NCBI GenBank assembly: GCA_046530765.1
Contig: JBHEQS010000003.1
Span: 62,001-126,000, forward strand
Origin: Arsenophonus sp046530765
Lineage (GTDB): Bacteria > Pseudomonadota > Gammaproteobacteria > Enterobacterales > Enterobacteriaceae
Length of the DNA stretch: 64,000 nt
Direction: 5' to 3'
Position numbers and translations under genes: made by a program. The first letter of the stretch is position 1. Each line of letters starts with the position of its first letter. Under the pieces are notes generated by a model. It was not told the DNA's origin and ran no database searches. It worked only from the letters and a program-made list of their open reading frames with translations. Shown in pieces: positions 43,087-55,946 of the stretch.

Positions 43087-45749
43087 TTTTACTCCATAAT
43101 ATATAAAATTATTTTTCTTACTCATACATTAATGAACAAATTAAGATATAAATTCAATATACATACTAATAAAAAAAATCATTATAATTTATAATATTTA
43201 AAATATAGCTTTTCTAAAAAAAATAATATTTAAAATTATATTTTAAAATAATTAAAAATTATCAAATTAATAATTTAGATAAAAAAATACTAAATTAACA
43301 AGAAATGATAGATTTTCTTATGATAAAATCTCTAAAAAAATTCTATAAGTCTGTGTCTTAGCACAATACAAACATGTATAAAATAAAAAAATAAACAAAT
43401 TCATATTACTATATAAATATAAATAGATATTAGTATATAACTAATAAATTTTTATACTTGCTGTTTTATTGGTATTCCTTTAAAGGTTACAAACTATTAT
43501 CATATCACTTTAAAAACTTGATGAATTATATAAACTAATAGAAGTGTTCTACACAAACTTGGTGATATAATATTCTTATTAAAGTAATGTTCTATTTAAT
43601 TAATGCACTATAAGACGACTATCTTATAAATAAGATACAGAGAATTAATGAAATTCAATCTAATGAGACTCTAATCGTTTTAAAAAATTTAATAATGCTG
43701 AATATTAATTAATTAATAAAATATAATAATTATATATACATATTATTAAAATTGATTAATTTTGATATACTTGACATTCTAAAATAGAAATTATATGCAA
43801 GAACTTAATTTAATTATATGCTATCAAATAAAATGTTAATATCAAATTCTATTTTAGATTTATTTATCTTAACTGTATTTATTTAAAATCTATAAAATTA
43901 AGTTTAAATAAATAAGAATATAAAATTTAATTTTATGACATAGTTTTTTTTAGAATTTCATAAAAAATTCTTATACTTATAAAAATTAATATTATAAAGA
44001 CTATAAAATTTTAACTTTTAATATTTATCTCAACAATTCTTCTATCAATGATATTAATAGTATTAGTGCAATTAAATATAATTTATTATTTCTTTTGATA
44101 AACATCCTGTATAATAGAACAATTGTTTGCATTTCGGATAATAACTGTAAATTAATACAGAATTAATAATAGAATATATTTATATTACATAAATCAATAG
44201 TTTTCTTAATTTTGATAAATTCTAGTTTTTATAAAATATTTTATAAATGCAAGATGATTGTGGATGATTAAATCAGATAACTATTAATTTTAAACTATTA
44301 CAAATGTATTTATTTAAAATACAAAAAAATAACTACGAAACAATTTTATTTAATAAATATATGTACGCTATATGAAACATATATTTCTAACTGTTAATTT
44401 ATTAATATTTTATAATATTTTGTGTTCTGTATTTTTACTTATAATTCAATTGAATATTATAGAGTGATTTACATAAAAACAAAATTGATTACTATCATAT
44501 TTATTTTTTTTAAAATTAGTAATTTATACTTAAAAATAATTAATAAGTAATAAAAATTAACTCTTTTCACTAAAAATATAATAAAGAATTATTTCTCATA
44601 AACAAATATTTTAATGCAATTATTATATAAATTTTAGCAAATAAAAAAAATAATATAATATCAGAAAACAACTTGTTATTAATTTTATGACTTTTAATAT
44701 AATAAAAAAAACTTATAGTAATTTGATAAATAATAAAAATCAATAATTTAATTGTAATTAAATAAATATGATGATATCTTAAATTAAGGATTAATTTATA
44801 AAAAACATAAATATAATAATAAAATTAGATAAAAATACAATTACAAATAAAAAATAAGTTATTAGTATATTATGCGCGTCGCGTAACTTTAAAAAATAAA
44901 AATATTATGCCTTATAATAACACAGTTTACTGTATTCATGATATAATTTGTTTGAAATACTTAGAATTTTTAAATATTAATACAAGCAATAAACCATTTA
45001 TTATCGTTCTTTCATTTTTAAAAAAATAAATGATTTATTCATAAATCAAAATCAATAAATAAATACGTCGATTTATTTTTATTTCAAGTATCTTAAATAT
45101 GTTTATATTATCTTGATTTTGATAATTTAAATAAAGTAATTATAAAATCAATATAATCGCTAAATCAGTTAAAAACTTATTTTTAGTTTTCTTATTACAT
45201 CCTTTTTAAATCAAAAGACTTTAATTTGCGTACTGCAAAGTAAATAAAAATATTATTATATGAAAGCATTATTAAAATTAATAAAATTCCAAATAAATTA
45301 AATTATTTTAGGCATCAATTATATACAATGTAACTAAAATTTAATTAAAATAAAATATTACTACAAGTAGAATAAAACATCATTGTTTACCAGTTAAATC
45401 TTAATATTAATTAAGATTAATTAGATAAAATTTAATATTGCAATGATCATAAATATTAAATAATTGTATTATACAATAAGCAATAACTATAAAATAATTG
45501 CAAATTAATTAAAAATACTATATTATTAAAAATAATAATGAAAATTAATTTTGTATATAAATTGTTTTTAACCAACAAGCACAAATTAACTTTTTTCAAT
45601 AGAAAATCTGTTGATTAAATCATTTATGACAACCAAGTTATTTAACTTTTTTATAAAAATCTTATATATAAATGTATAATTAAAGAATAATACATTAATG
45701 ATAAGAGTAGTATATATTACATATTACTCTACAACAAACTGATTGACTC

Positions 45750-45775
45750 AATGTAAAATAATATTATTTTACATT
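45750..45775. repeat. Perfect 26-bp palindrome
   Basis: AATGTAAAATAAT is followed directly by its exact reverse complement. It lies about 150 bp before the first copy of the large duplication. Confidence 0.75.
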
Positions 45776-45904
45776 CTAATATCATCTACTACATCTGATT
45801 AAAGTCAACAAAATTAAAATATATGCTAAGATTTTTATCGATGATTACTAATATATATTTAATTTTATTCTAAAGATTTATATATACATTGACTATCTTA
45901 ATGA

Positions 45905-47610
45905 TGTATCACAAATTACAGCGCTGATGCATACATTAACCAGTATACAGATTTTATTAATCTTTATCATTTGTTATTTGATAAAATCAAATTGTATTTT
46001 AAAATAGATTGCAATATTACATATATAACTCTATATATTTGCAAACTCATCATTATTAATTGCTGATCAGTACAATTATAGTGATAAAGCAATAAATGAT
46101 ACTTATAATTATTAGTTATCGTATAGTTTTGTCTATATCAGAACTGTTTTAAGAGAAAACAGTGTATCTTTCTTAATATCTATCATACATATGTACTTAG
46201 TTATAAATAATTTGTCGTTTAATAAAAACTTTAAATACAATTTTAATAAGATTAAAGCTTATCTAAATTGTATTTAAAGTTACGACAACTATTTGTCTAA
46301 TAGCTTTCATTATTATAAATTTAGATCACTCTAAGTAATTTGTAATAAATTATTAATTAAATATTTTACTTTCAAAATGAATACTATATATTAGAAATTT
46401 ATCTTGTGTTTTGATAGAATTTAATTATTTACTTTATTAGAATTTAACTCTATATTTTTATTAAACATCATATTATATGTTACTAACTAAGATTTAAACT
46501 TTTTTTAATTTCAATATAAATATTGTAATTAGTTACACAATAAATAGAATTTAATGTTATCTTTTTAAATTATTTGTGTAACTAACTAAGTAGTGAAATT
46601 TAATAATAATTGTAAAATAAGATAATTTAATACCTTTCTTAATCTTGGTATGCATTACAAATTTATCTTATCTAATACTCTCAGATAAATTTTCCATAAT
46701 ATTTAGTATATAAATTTAAATGTTGTATTTTATTGTATTTATAATAAATACCTCACCAGTGATTTGATAGATAAAAAATATCATAGTCGACATTAATTAC
46801 AAATTTATGCTCTTATTTAAGATAGTTTTATTTGGATAATATTTTTATGTAGAAACTTTATGAACATAATTAATATCTATCTATTGTCATAACATAAAAG
46901 AACATAGATCTAAGTGGAGATGCAAACTTAATTTTAAAAATATATTCAATGCGATTGAAATTACTAAATGTTAATTTATTGTTCTATTTTTTTTGAACTC
47001 TCGCTTTGTAAGATACATACTGGTTACTAACGATTAAAACAACTTATTTCTTAGCAACTATAACATTATATATATGCAATTGTTTTACATTAATTCAATA
47101 AATACAGAATACACTTTATTTTTATTAGATTTTTATAGTATCTTTCATGTTATTCTAGTTGTTTAATGATAAGATTTATTTATTATTTGTCACAAACACA
47201 GTTATCTAATCAGATATATTTATTAATTTTATGTCATTAATATTTATAGTATATTTGTAAGCTTTTATTCATAACTATTTTTATATTTTGATTATTCATA
47301 CTAATAACCTATAATTATTTCTAATATATGCACAAATCCAAAATTACTTTTATAAATAATTAAATAAAAACTATACAGATTTTATTAATGAAACAGATTT
47401 TTTTACAATACCACAATTAAAATATACTCTTTTATTTATTAATGCTTAAACTTTTTATATATTTTTCTATCCATCATATAATAAGGCAACTAACTTTACT
47501 TTGGCTTATATCTGTAAGATTATAATTTTATTTATTACTTCATTTATATCTTTGTATTTTATTAATGTTGATCATTAATTACTAAGCATAACTATACAGA
47601 AGATATTTTA
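45905..47610. repeat. Large diverged direct repeat, copy A
   Basis: About 1 kb (roughly 45955-46955) aligns to 50165-51165 in the same orientation, by eye at some 85-90 percent identity. Landmarks include TTGCTGATCAGTAC, CTATATCAGAACTGTTTT, ACTCTCAGATAAATTTTCC and AAGTGGAGAT. Weaker similarity extends left to about 45905. After a segment of roughly 430 bp missing from the other copy (about 46960-47390), it extends right to about 47610 (AAGGCAACTAACTTTA). No coding region is visible. It contains a 24-bp hairpin at 46227-46281. Confidence 0.8.
46227..46281. repeat. Hairpin in duplication copy A, 24-bp stem with two mismatches
   Basis: 46227-46250 and 46258-46281 pair around ATTAAAG, with two mismatches near the base of the loop side. 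Just outside, GTCGT and ACGAC could extend the stem. The equivalent hairpin in copy B (50439-50495) is perfect. Confidence 0.8.
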
Positions 47611-48513
47611 TTATCTAAGTTATTAATAATCCACTTATATAAGTATATAAATTATTTTTTAATTATTTTTTTTAAAATTATAAATTTAACATACCTTATT
47701 TATCTATAAAAATAAAATTACATTAAAATTATAATAAGTAAAATAGATTTCAATATAGATATAATATAAAAGTAAAATTACTATTTTTATATTTTTTTAT
47801 AAATCGAAAGCAAGACATAAGAAACAACAAATAATATAGTATGCTATATGAAAATTATACTTGGCAATTTTACGATTTGTTAAATATTAAGCTAAATATG
47901 AGTTATTTATATTACAATTTCTATCATAATATATGTCATTATAAAGTATAGATTTATTTTAGAAATAATTAATTTTATATCTCATTTATTAAATTATAGA
48001 AAAACTTTATAGTATATGCATTATTTAAGTTTTTTTTAAAATTGGATAGATATAAAATTTCTAAATATCATTTCAATGAAACGAGAAAATCATTACTTCA
48101 AATAAAATACTAATTCTACTATTCTATATTAAATTGTAATAGTTTTAAGTATTAATTTTTTTAGATTATTCTTGCTAAGAAAATTAGATTTTTCATCCAC
48201 CAAAAGAGTGTTGATATATTGATAAATTAAATAATTTTAAAAATTATACCAATAAATATATATCATTTATCTGTATAACAGAAGATTTATTTTAAATAAA
48301 CTTTATTAATATAGTAGATAAAAATATAATGCTAATCTGTTTATAAATTGCACTATAGAGCAAAAAAATAAAATTACTTTTTATATTTGGTATTACATTT
48401 GGAATAGATTATTTTTTGTTAAATTTTTTTAAATTATTAATAGTTAAAACTAAAATAAAATATTTTTATTAATTACTTTTATTTTTTTTGTTTTTATTTT
48501 TTTACAGTAGTTA

Positions 48514-48555
48514 CACTAATACTGGTAAATATTTAAATATTTACCAGTATTAGTG
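48514..48555. repeat. Perfect 42-bp palindrome
   Basis: CACTAATACTGGTAAATATTT is mirrored exactly by the next 21 bases. It includes G:C pairs at ACTGG/CCAGT, so it is not simple A+T low complexity. It lies about 500 bp downstream of ubiA. Confidence 0.9.
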
Positions 48556-49049
48556 ATGTTTTATCAATGTACTAGTTGATAAAGATAATTATCCATCTGT
48601 CAATATTATATTTATTTAATTCTATTTAATTTATTGGTATTTAATTATCTAATTAAACTAAGATAGTTTTTTTCATTGAACTATTTATTTATGTATATTT
48701 TTAATAAATTTAGTAGTGATAAAATCATTATAAATAAATTTATCAAATAGATATGTTTACTATTAGTAGAGATTAATATCATTAATTATTAAAATTTACT
48801 AAACGCAACAATATATTCAATAATATATTTAACTTAAAAGAAATTCATAAATCAATTAAAATTAGCTTTAATCAAAAAATATTACTTAGTAAGAAAAGCA
48901 TAATATAATCATTATAACTAACTCCAAAATAATTTTTATTATTATATAAATATATTTTTAATTTTATTAAAAGCATAAAATACATTATTTTTGAATAATA
49001 TCAAATAAAACTACTAAGAGTAACTAATCTATAATTGCTATTTATGTAA

Positions 49050-49904
49050 TTAAAAATAACTAAATAATATACCGATAAATAAAAATAATCCTACATAATT
49101 GTTACTCATAAATGCCTTGAAGCATAACGATGGTTGACGATTAATAATAAGTTTTTGTTGATAAACAAATATTACTAAAACTAATATTAAACTAATAAAA
49201 TAAGAAGCACCCAAATCTAATTTCTGACTTATGCAAAACAAAATATACAACATAATTAATTGTAAAATTCCAATAATTAATTTATCAAAATTAGAAAAAA
49301 TTATTGCAGTTGATTTTATACCAATCTTTATATCATCATCGCGATCAACCATAGCATACTGCGTATCATAAATAATAGACCAAATAATATTAACTAAAAA
49401 TAATAACCAACATTCCAAAGGTAAGGACTTACTAACTGCCGCATATGCCATTGGAATTGACAAACCAAACGCCGCACCTAATACAACCTGTGGAAAATAG
49501 CTAAATCGTTTAACAAACGGATAAATATATGTTAATAAAAATCCAATAATAGATAAAAAAATTACTATCTTATTAAATGTCAATACTAATAAAAAAGAAA
49601 CAATAGTCAGTATGAAAAATAGTTGCTTAGCTTCTTTTTTTGTAACATTGCCATTCGGAAATGGGCGATTTCTTGTTCTTACGACATGACCATCAAATTT
49701 TCTATCTGCAAAATCATTGATAACACAACCAGCCGATCTCATTAAAAATACACCTGCAGTAAAAACTAAGAAAATAAAAATATTTGGAAAACCTTGACTT
49801 GATAAGCATAATGCCCAATAAGTTGGCCATAGTAATAGTAAAATCCCTATTGGCTTATCAATTCGCATTAAAGTAAAATAAACACGATATTTATTTAATT
49901 TCAA
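49050..49904 (-). CDS. ubiA: 4-hydroxybenzoate polyprenyltransferase
   Basis: Integral membrane enzyme joining the polyprenyl chain to 4-hydroxybenzoate in ubiquinone synthesis. The 284 residues (E. coli 290) are very hydrophobic, with about eight or nine membrane segments. The first Asp-rich motif is NDFADRKFD (63-71), continuing GHVVRTRNRP. The second is DRDDD (187-191), followed by IKIGIKSTA. The start is a TTG (49902-49904) with AAAGG nine nt upstream. The frame is closed by TGA 12 codons further up with no ATG, so the N-terminus is a few residues shorter than in E. coli. ubiC, its usual neighbour, is absent, so 4-hydroxybenzoate must come from elsewhere. The gene is bracketed by the two copies of a large direct repeat. 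Confidence 0.95.
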   Translation of the reverse strand: MKLNKYRVYFTLMRIDKPIGILLLLWPTYWALCLSSQGFPNIFIFLVFTAGVFLMRSAGCVINDFADRKFDGHVVRTRNRPFPNGNVTKKEAKQLFFILTIVSFLLVLTFNKIVIFLSIIGFLLTYIYPFVKRFSYFPQVVLGAAFGLSIPMAYAAVSKSLPLECWLLFLVNIIWSIIYDTQYAMVDRDDDIKIGIKSTAIIFSNFDKLIIGILQLIMLYILFCISQKLDLGASYFISLILVLVIFVYQQKLIINRQPSLCFKAFMSNNYVGLFLFIGILFSYF

Positions 49905-50114
49905 AATAAGTTGCCTTTTTTTCTTTAATTAAAATATTCATTTTCTTATTATTTTGCATATATAAATAAATTTAGAGAAAAGATATGTAATAATACATAT
50001 TTAGATGAATTATTAATAAGCAAGATATTTCTAAATAATTATGATTTATTATTAGATTAAAATAAATTACAAGTTAAATTTTTCTAATTAATCGAGATAT
50101 TGAATATATTAGAG

Positions 50115-51400
50115 TGAATCACTATTTCGTATTATACACACATACAAATCAATATACAAATCTTTAGCAATTTTTAATCGTTTATTGTTTTATACAATCA
50201 AATTGTATTTTAAAACAGATTACTATATTACATATATAACTCTTTATATTTGCAAACTCATCATTAATTAGTTGCTGATCAGTACGATTATAGTGATGAA
50301 GTTATAAATGATACTTATCATTATGAGTTATCGTATATTTTTGTCTATATCAGAACTGTTTTAAGAGAATATTGTGCAACTTTCTTGATATATATCATAC
50401 ATATGTGCTTAGTTAGAAATAATTTGTTGTTTGATAAAAACTTTAAATACAATTTTAAATAAGATTAAAGCTTATTTAAAATTGTATTTAAAGTTACGAC
50501 AACTATTTATCTAATAGCTTTTATTATTATAAATTTAGATCACTTTAAGTGATTTGTAAAAAAAATATTAATTAAATATTTTACCTTAAAAATAAATGCT
50601 ATATATTAGAAATTTATCTTGTATTTTGATAGAACTTAATTATTTCCTTTATTACAATTTAATTCTATATGTTTATTAAACAGCAGATTATGTGTTCATA
50701 ACTAAAATTTAAACTTTTTTAATTTCAATATAAATATTGTAATTAGTTATACAATAAATACAATTTAATGTTATCTTTTTAAATTATTTATGTAACTAAC
50801 TAAGTGGTGCACTTTATAATAATTGTAAAATAAGATAATTTAATCGCTCTCTTAATCTTTGTCTGCATTACAAATTTATCTTATCTAATACTCTCAGATA
50901 AATTTTCCATAATATCTAGTATATAAATTTAAATGTTGTATTTATTATAAATATAATAAATACAACATCAGTGATTTGATATATAGAAAATATCATAGTC
51001 AATATTAATTACAAATTGATAGTATTATTTAAGATAGTTTTATTTAGATAACATTTTATGTAGAAACTTTATGAACATAATCAATATTTATCTATTGTCA
51101 TAGCATAAAAGAACATAGATCCAAGTGGAGATACAAACTTAATTTTAAAAATATATTAAATATAATTATAGAAATATTGTTTCAGCACATATTTTTTTAA
51201 AGTATTATTTTATCTATTCATTGTTAAGCTTTTGCAATACTTTCAATCAATATAAGGCAATTAATTTTATATTAGTTTCTGTCAGTAACATTACATATTT
51301 ATTTTTTTTTACTTATTTTATAACTATCAGTTTGTATTATATATTTATTATTAATGATTCCATAGACTAATGTTAAAATAAGATATTATTATGCTGTATT
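50115..51400. repeat. Large diverged direct repeat, copy B
   Basis: Same orientation as copy A at 45905-47610. The core at 50165-51165 is the best-matching part. The right-hand part (about 51185-51400, ATAAGGCAATTAATTTTA) matches copy A beyond its extra segment of roughly 430 bp. Copy B starts about 200 bp upstream of the ubiA start. It shows no reading frame, terminal inverted repeat or transposase. Confidence 0.8.
50439..50495. repeat. Hairpin in duplication copy B, perfect 25-bp stem, 7-nt loop
   Basis: 50439-50463 and 50471-50495 are exact reverse complements around ATTAAAG, the same loop as in copy A. Outside, GTTGT and ACAAC could extend the stem. Confidence 0.85.
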
Positions 51401-51995
51401 ATGAATATAATATAATAATAAGTAGTATACCAATGTCACATTTTTAAGTTATTAACTTACTATCGCAACAACATTGATGTCTACTATTAAATTACTAAGT
51501 GGTATCACAAATATACAATTGAGATTAATTACTAAAGTACTAATCAGAGAACCAATAAACTAAACCGTTAAGCAAAAGTACATATTTTATTATGAGTATT
51601 TTATGAAAAAATAAATTTTTAATAAAATTTTATGGTAATTTTATAAGAGTATGCAGTGCAATAGTTGAATTGTAATATTATATATTTTCTTAGTCAATTA
51701 TGTATTTGATATTATACGTTAATTTATTGATTATAAAATTAATTAACTTATTTTGTACAAATATATAATTGTTTATATGGATAATATTTGCGAATGGATC
51801 GTAAAATATTTTTTACTTATATATTAATATTTAAAATATAAAATATTATGACAAATAAATATTATCTTATAATATATAAAATTATGAGTAATTGCAAATT
51901 TTTATTAATCCTGTGATTGTTTTTTAACAAAAACATTCTATCTGGAAGTTTTATTTATCTTTAGAGAAAAACTATTATTTACTTTTATGATTAAA

Positions 51996-53645
51996 TTATT
52001 GTCGCCAAGATTTAAAACAATTAATCAATCCATTTGTAGAGGTATCATGACTATTAATTTCATCATCATTTATTAATTCTGGCAAAATACGACTAGATAA
52101 TTGCTTGCCAAGTTCAACACCCCATTGGTCAAAGCTAAAAATATTCAATATAGCTCCTTGAACAAATATCTTGTGTTCATACATAGCAATTAAAGCTCCT
52201 AACGTATAAGGCGTAATTTTATTAACAAGTATAGAATTAGTTGGTCTATTACCTTGGAAAACTTTATAAAGTGAAATGTAATCTATTTTGTCTGAATTAT
52301 GATCTGTAACTTTAAATTCTTTATTTATTTTAAGTAAATCTTCTCCAAACGCTAATGCTTCTGTTTGTGCAAAAAAATTAGCCATTAATTTATTATGTTG
52401 ATCACTTAATGGATTATGACTAATTGCTGGAGCTATGAGGTCACATGGAATAAGTTTGGTGCCCTGATGTATCAGTTGACAAAATGCGTGCTGAGCATTA
52501 GTTCCTGGTTCACCCCAAATAATTGGACCAGTTTGATAATTAACTTTTTTTCCATTGCGATCAACATCTTTACCATTTGATTCCATATTGCATTGTTGGA
52601 AATAAGCTGCAAACCGATGCAAATATTGATCATAAGGTAAGATAGCTTCAGTCTCACTGGCAAAAAAATTATTATACCAAATTCCAATTAATGCTAATAT
52701 TACAGGAATATTATTCTTAAAATCAGTCTCAAGAAAATGTTTATCCATTTCATGAGCGCCAATTAATAATTGCTCAAAATTTTCAAATCCAATAGATAAA
52801 ACAATAGATAAGCCAATAGCAGACCATAATGAATAACGACCACCAACCCAATCCCATAATTCAAATATATTTTGTGTATTCACGCCAAATTTATTTACCT
52901 GTTCCTTGTTTGTTGTCAAAGCAACAAAATGTTTTTCTATCTCTCCTTCATCCTTGGCTTTATCTAAAAACCACTCCCTTGCAGCATTGGCATTAGCCAT
53001 TGTTTCCTTTGTTGTGAAAGTTTTAGAGGCAATCAAAAATAATGTTGTTTCAGATTTAATTTTTTTTAATGTTTCAGCAATGTGGCTACCATCTATGTTA
53101 GAAACAAAATGCATATTTAAATGATTTTTGTAAGGCCTGAGTGCTTCTGTAACCATATATGGACCAAGATCTGAACCGCCAATACCAATATTAACAATAT
53201 CTGTTATTACTTTACCTGTATAACCTTTCCAATCACCGTTAATTACTAGCTCACTAAAAAAGCGCATTTTATCTAACACTGCATTAACTTGTGGCATAAT
53301 ATCAATACCATCTATATTTACTGGTATATTGCTGCGATTACGCAAAGCAATATGTAAAACAGGCCTATCTTCTGTTCTATTAATCTTTTTTCCAGAGAAC
53401 ATAGTGTTAATTGCAACGTCTAACTTTGTCTCTTTTGCTAAATCCAATAATTTGCTTAATGTATTATAAGTTATTCTATTTTTAGAAAAATCAACCAAAA
53501 TTTGGTTATTAAAAATAAGTGAAAGTTTTGCAAAACGTTTATCATCATTAATAAAAAGATCTCTAAGATGAATATTTTTTACCACTTGATAATGTTTTTC
53601 TAATTCACGCCATGCCGAGGTTAAACTTGGGTTAATGTTTTCCAT
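51996..53645 (-). CDS. pgi: Glucose-6-phosphate isomerase
   Basis: Interconverts glucose 6-phosphate and fructose 6-phosphate, cytoplasmic. The 549 residues equal the E. coli length, with the same ends (MENINPSLTSAWREL and GLINCFKSWRQ). Signature regions are present: VNIGIGGSDLGPYMV, the sugar-phosphate site in IASKTFTTKETM, FWDWVGGRYSL-like ELWDWVGGRYSLWSAIG, the catalytic Glu in MESNGKDVDR, the His in HQGTK and the Lys in FDQWGVELGKQL. It starts with ATG. With manA it converges on fructose 6-phosphate. It is isolated, with empty DNA on both sides. Confidence 0.98.
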   Translation of the reverse strand: MENINPSLTSAWRELEKHYQVVKNIHLRDLFINDDKRFAKLSLIFNNQILVDFSKNRITYNTLSKLLDLAKETKLDVAINTMFSGKKINRTEDRPVLHIALRNRSNIPVNIDGIDIMPQVNAVLDKMRFFSELVINGDWKGYTGKVITDIVNIGIGGSDLGPYMVTEALRPYKNHLNMHFVSNIDGSHIAETLKKIKSETTLFLIASKTFTTKETMANANAAREWFLDKAKDEGEIEKHFVALTTNKEQVNKFGVNTQNIFELWDWVGGRYSLWSAIGLSIVLSIGFENFEQLLIGAHEMDKHFLETDFKNNIPVILALIGIWYNNFFASETEAILPYDQYLHRFAAYFQQCNMESNGKDVDRNGKKVNYQTGPIIWGEPGTNAQHAFCQLIHQGTKLIPCDLIAPAISHNPLSDQHNKLMANFFAQTEALAFGEDLLKINKEFKVTDHNSDKIDYISLYKVFQGNRPTNSILVNKITPYTLGALIAMYEHKIFVQGAILNIFSFDQWGVELGKQLSSRILPELINDDEINSHDTSTNGLINCFKSWRQ

Positions 53646-53775
53646 TTAAATTCTCTCTATTTTTCTTCAGGTTAAACTTATAACTATCAATTATTGGACA
53701 GTAACTTATTCACCATACTTAATTTAATTTTTTAATTATTTATGCTAATTAATTTAATTTTATATTATTAATCAT

Positions 53776-53808
53776 TTATCTAATGTTAATAAAATTAACA
53801 TTAGATAA
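53776..53808. repeat. Perfect inverted repeat, 15-bp stem, 3-nt loop
   Basis: TTATCTAATGTTAAT pairs exactly with 53794-53808 around AAA. It lies about 130 bp upstream of the pgi start. Confidence 0.8.
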
Positions 53809-55652
53809 TAACCATATAATATTAGATTAATTGCTATTTATTAAAATAAGTTTAAATAATATATTAATATCTCAATTTTTCTATACATATAAAACAAAAT
53901 TTCTTGTTGCAAAACTTGCGAGAACAAAATTAAGTAATTTTGATATGCATAATTAAAGTTGCACATATAGTAATTATAAATAAAATATAGGAGTTGTTAT
54001 GTTTATAACTTAATCAAGTATTACAAATTAATTCATTAAGTTTTCTGGTCGTACATATAATATCAATATGCTAACAACACGATTAAAATAAATTTATAAT
54101 ATTAATATAAAACAATTAATAATCTAAATATTTTAAATACTATATTAATCATTAAAAATTTATTAATAATATCTACTACTTCATACAGTATAAAAATATT
54201 ACCAACTTATTATAATATATTTGTAAAATCTATAATCTACTATAAAATATAGCAAACTAATTTCAAGATATTTATTTATCGTTTCAAGAACATATGATAT
54301 TATTTATACAATGAATATACATTAAGCAATTTACTTGCTTAAATATTTTTCTTTTTTGCTATCTAATTTTTATATAATCTTTGTGCAATAATCTTAGATT
54401 AACTATCTTTTTCTAACATTAGCTTTAATATAAATATTGCGAAATCTCTAAGGTATTTATATTTCTACGAGTATTTATTAGACGTGTCTAATAATATTAT
54501 GTATATTGTTTTTTATAATTTTATGCCGAAAATAAAATCGTTTACAAAATCAGATCTATTATATTAGTAATATAATTACTTAATAATGATTATTTATATA
54601 AAATATTTTTATAATATAACAAATGATACTGAATTTTTATACATGAGGCATTACAAAAATAAATTATATTTTGTGATACGAATATATATACAAATTACAT
54701 CAATATTTATATTATTATTGATATAATTTGTATTCAGTTAATTCTGCTATTATTTGATTTTTTTATGTTAACTTATATTATCATAATTGTATTAATACGA
54801 TAATAATATTTTAAAGGTAATTATTATTTACTATATGTATTTAATGGACTACTTTAATTGTTTCATCAATAACATATATTTTCTGTTTATATATAAACAT
54901 TTTTTCATAAAAGAAATGTTTAATATTAAGAATATATGATATTAATTTTTTTTATTTAGAAAAAATTAATCTACTATATAAAAATTTTATAATTTAATTT
55001 TATATATTTAGTATTTTATACTGTATTTATTAAACAGAATAAAATTATATAGTAATACACTATTTATTTATATAATGTTAATATTGATTTTATATACCAT
55101 TTAAGTATTAATTATAATATAATAATATATTATTTAATTTAGTGAGATCTGCTAGAAATAAGTGGCTGTCTATCATTTAAAAACGTTTAATACTTGAATT
55201 CGTAATTACTATATTATTTGAAATAATATCTTTTAACAATTATTTAATGACATTTATTACTTAAGATTATTAGATTTATTTATAAAGAAATTATAAAGAA
55301 TTTTGTTAGATTTGCTTTGATATCTTTGTCTACTACTTAATTCCAGGTTGAAGTTTAAACAACTAACTATATAATAGTTTTGCACTATATGTTATAATTA
55401 TTATTTCATAAACTAATAACTTGATTTATCAAAATTTAACTCGTGATAAAATTATAGTTCTATCTTAACTATATCTTTATATTATATCTATATAATGTAC
55501 TGATAATTTTAGAAAGAACTGTTTTTCTATTTTTATAATAAAATAAATTTTACTAAATATATTTTCTACAATTATTTACATTAATAACTTATTAAACTGT
55601 TCATATAATTTGCTGTAATCAATCTTTTTAACTATTTTATATATTTTCTGAT

Positions 55653-55723
55653 ATTTCTATAACTTAATTATTAAAATTTAAAAGATAGTTATATTTTAAT
55701 TTTAATAATTAAGTTATAGAAAT
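55653..55723. repeat. Perfect inverted repeat, 26-bp stem, 19-nt loop
   Basis: 55653-55678 (ATTTCTATAACTTAATTA...) is the exact reverse complement of 55698-55723. It is the longest perfect stem found in the window. No gene lies within 1.9 kb. Confidence 0.9.
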
Positions 55724-55946
55724 TTCTAGTTATATTTATAATACACTTTATGTTTAAAACTTATATATTCTTATCTTAATTTATTAATTAAGTATATTAA
55801 AATTAGATTATTAGTAATATTTATTTCAGTTTTTCACATCTTTGATTTATTGCATTTCCTATATGAATATGATTTATATAATAAATTTATAATTTTAATA
55901 AAAAATTATATAGATAAATCACAAATTTTTAGTCAGTTTTTATAAT

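Larger units (their letters stand above)
43087..49049. other. Gene-free A+T-rich region of 6 kb
   Basis: No gene is recognisable. It contains a 26-bp palindrome at 45750-45775, the first copy of a diverged 1.7-kb duplication (about 45905-47610) and the palindrome at 48514-48555. A small G+C patch, GCGCGTCGCG (about 44874-44883), stands alone. Confidence 0.6.
49905..51995. other. Gene-free A+T-rich region between ubiA and pgi
   Basis: Mostly occupied by copy B of the large duplication (about 50115-51400). No coding region is recognisable. Confidence 0.6.

Noticed and set aside
43123..43125. ATG as asnA start
   Set aside because: It gives a 13-residue extension not seen in AsnA; the GTG at 43084-43086 gives exactly 330 residues and has GGAG upstream.
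45905..51400. Insertion sequences or a composite transposon around ubiA
   Set aside because: Neither copy of the duplication shows a transposase frame, terminal inverted repeats or target-site duplications.
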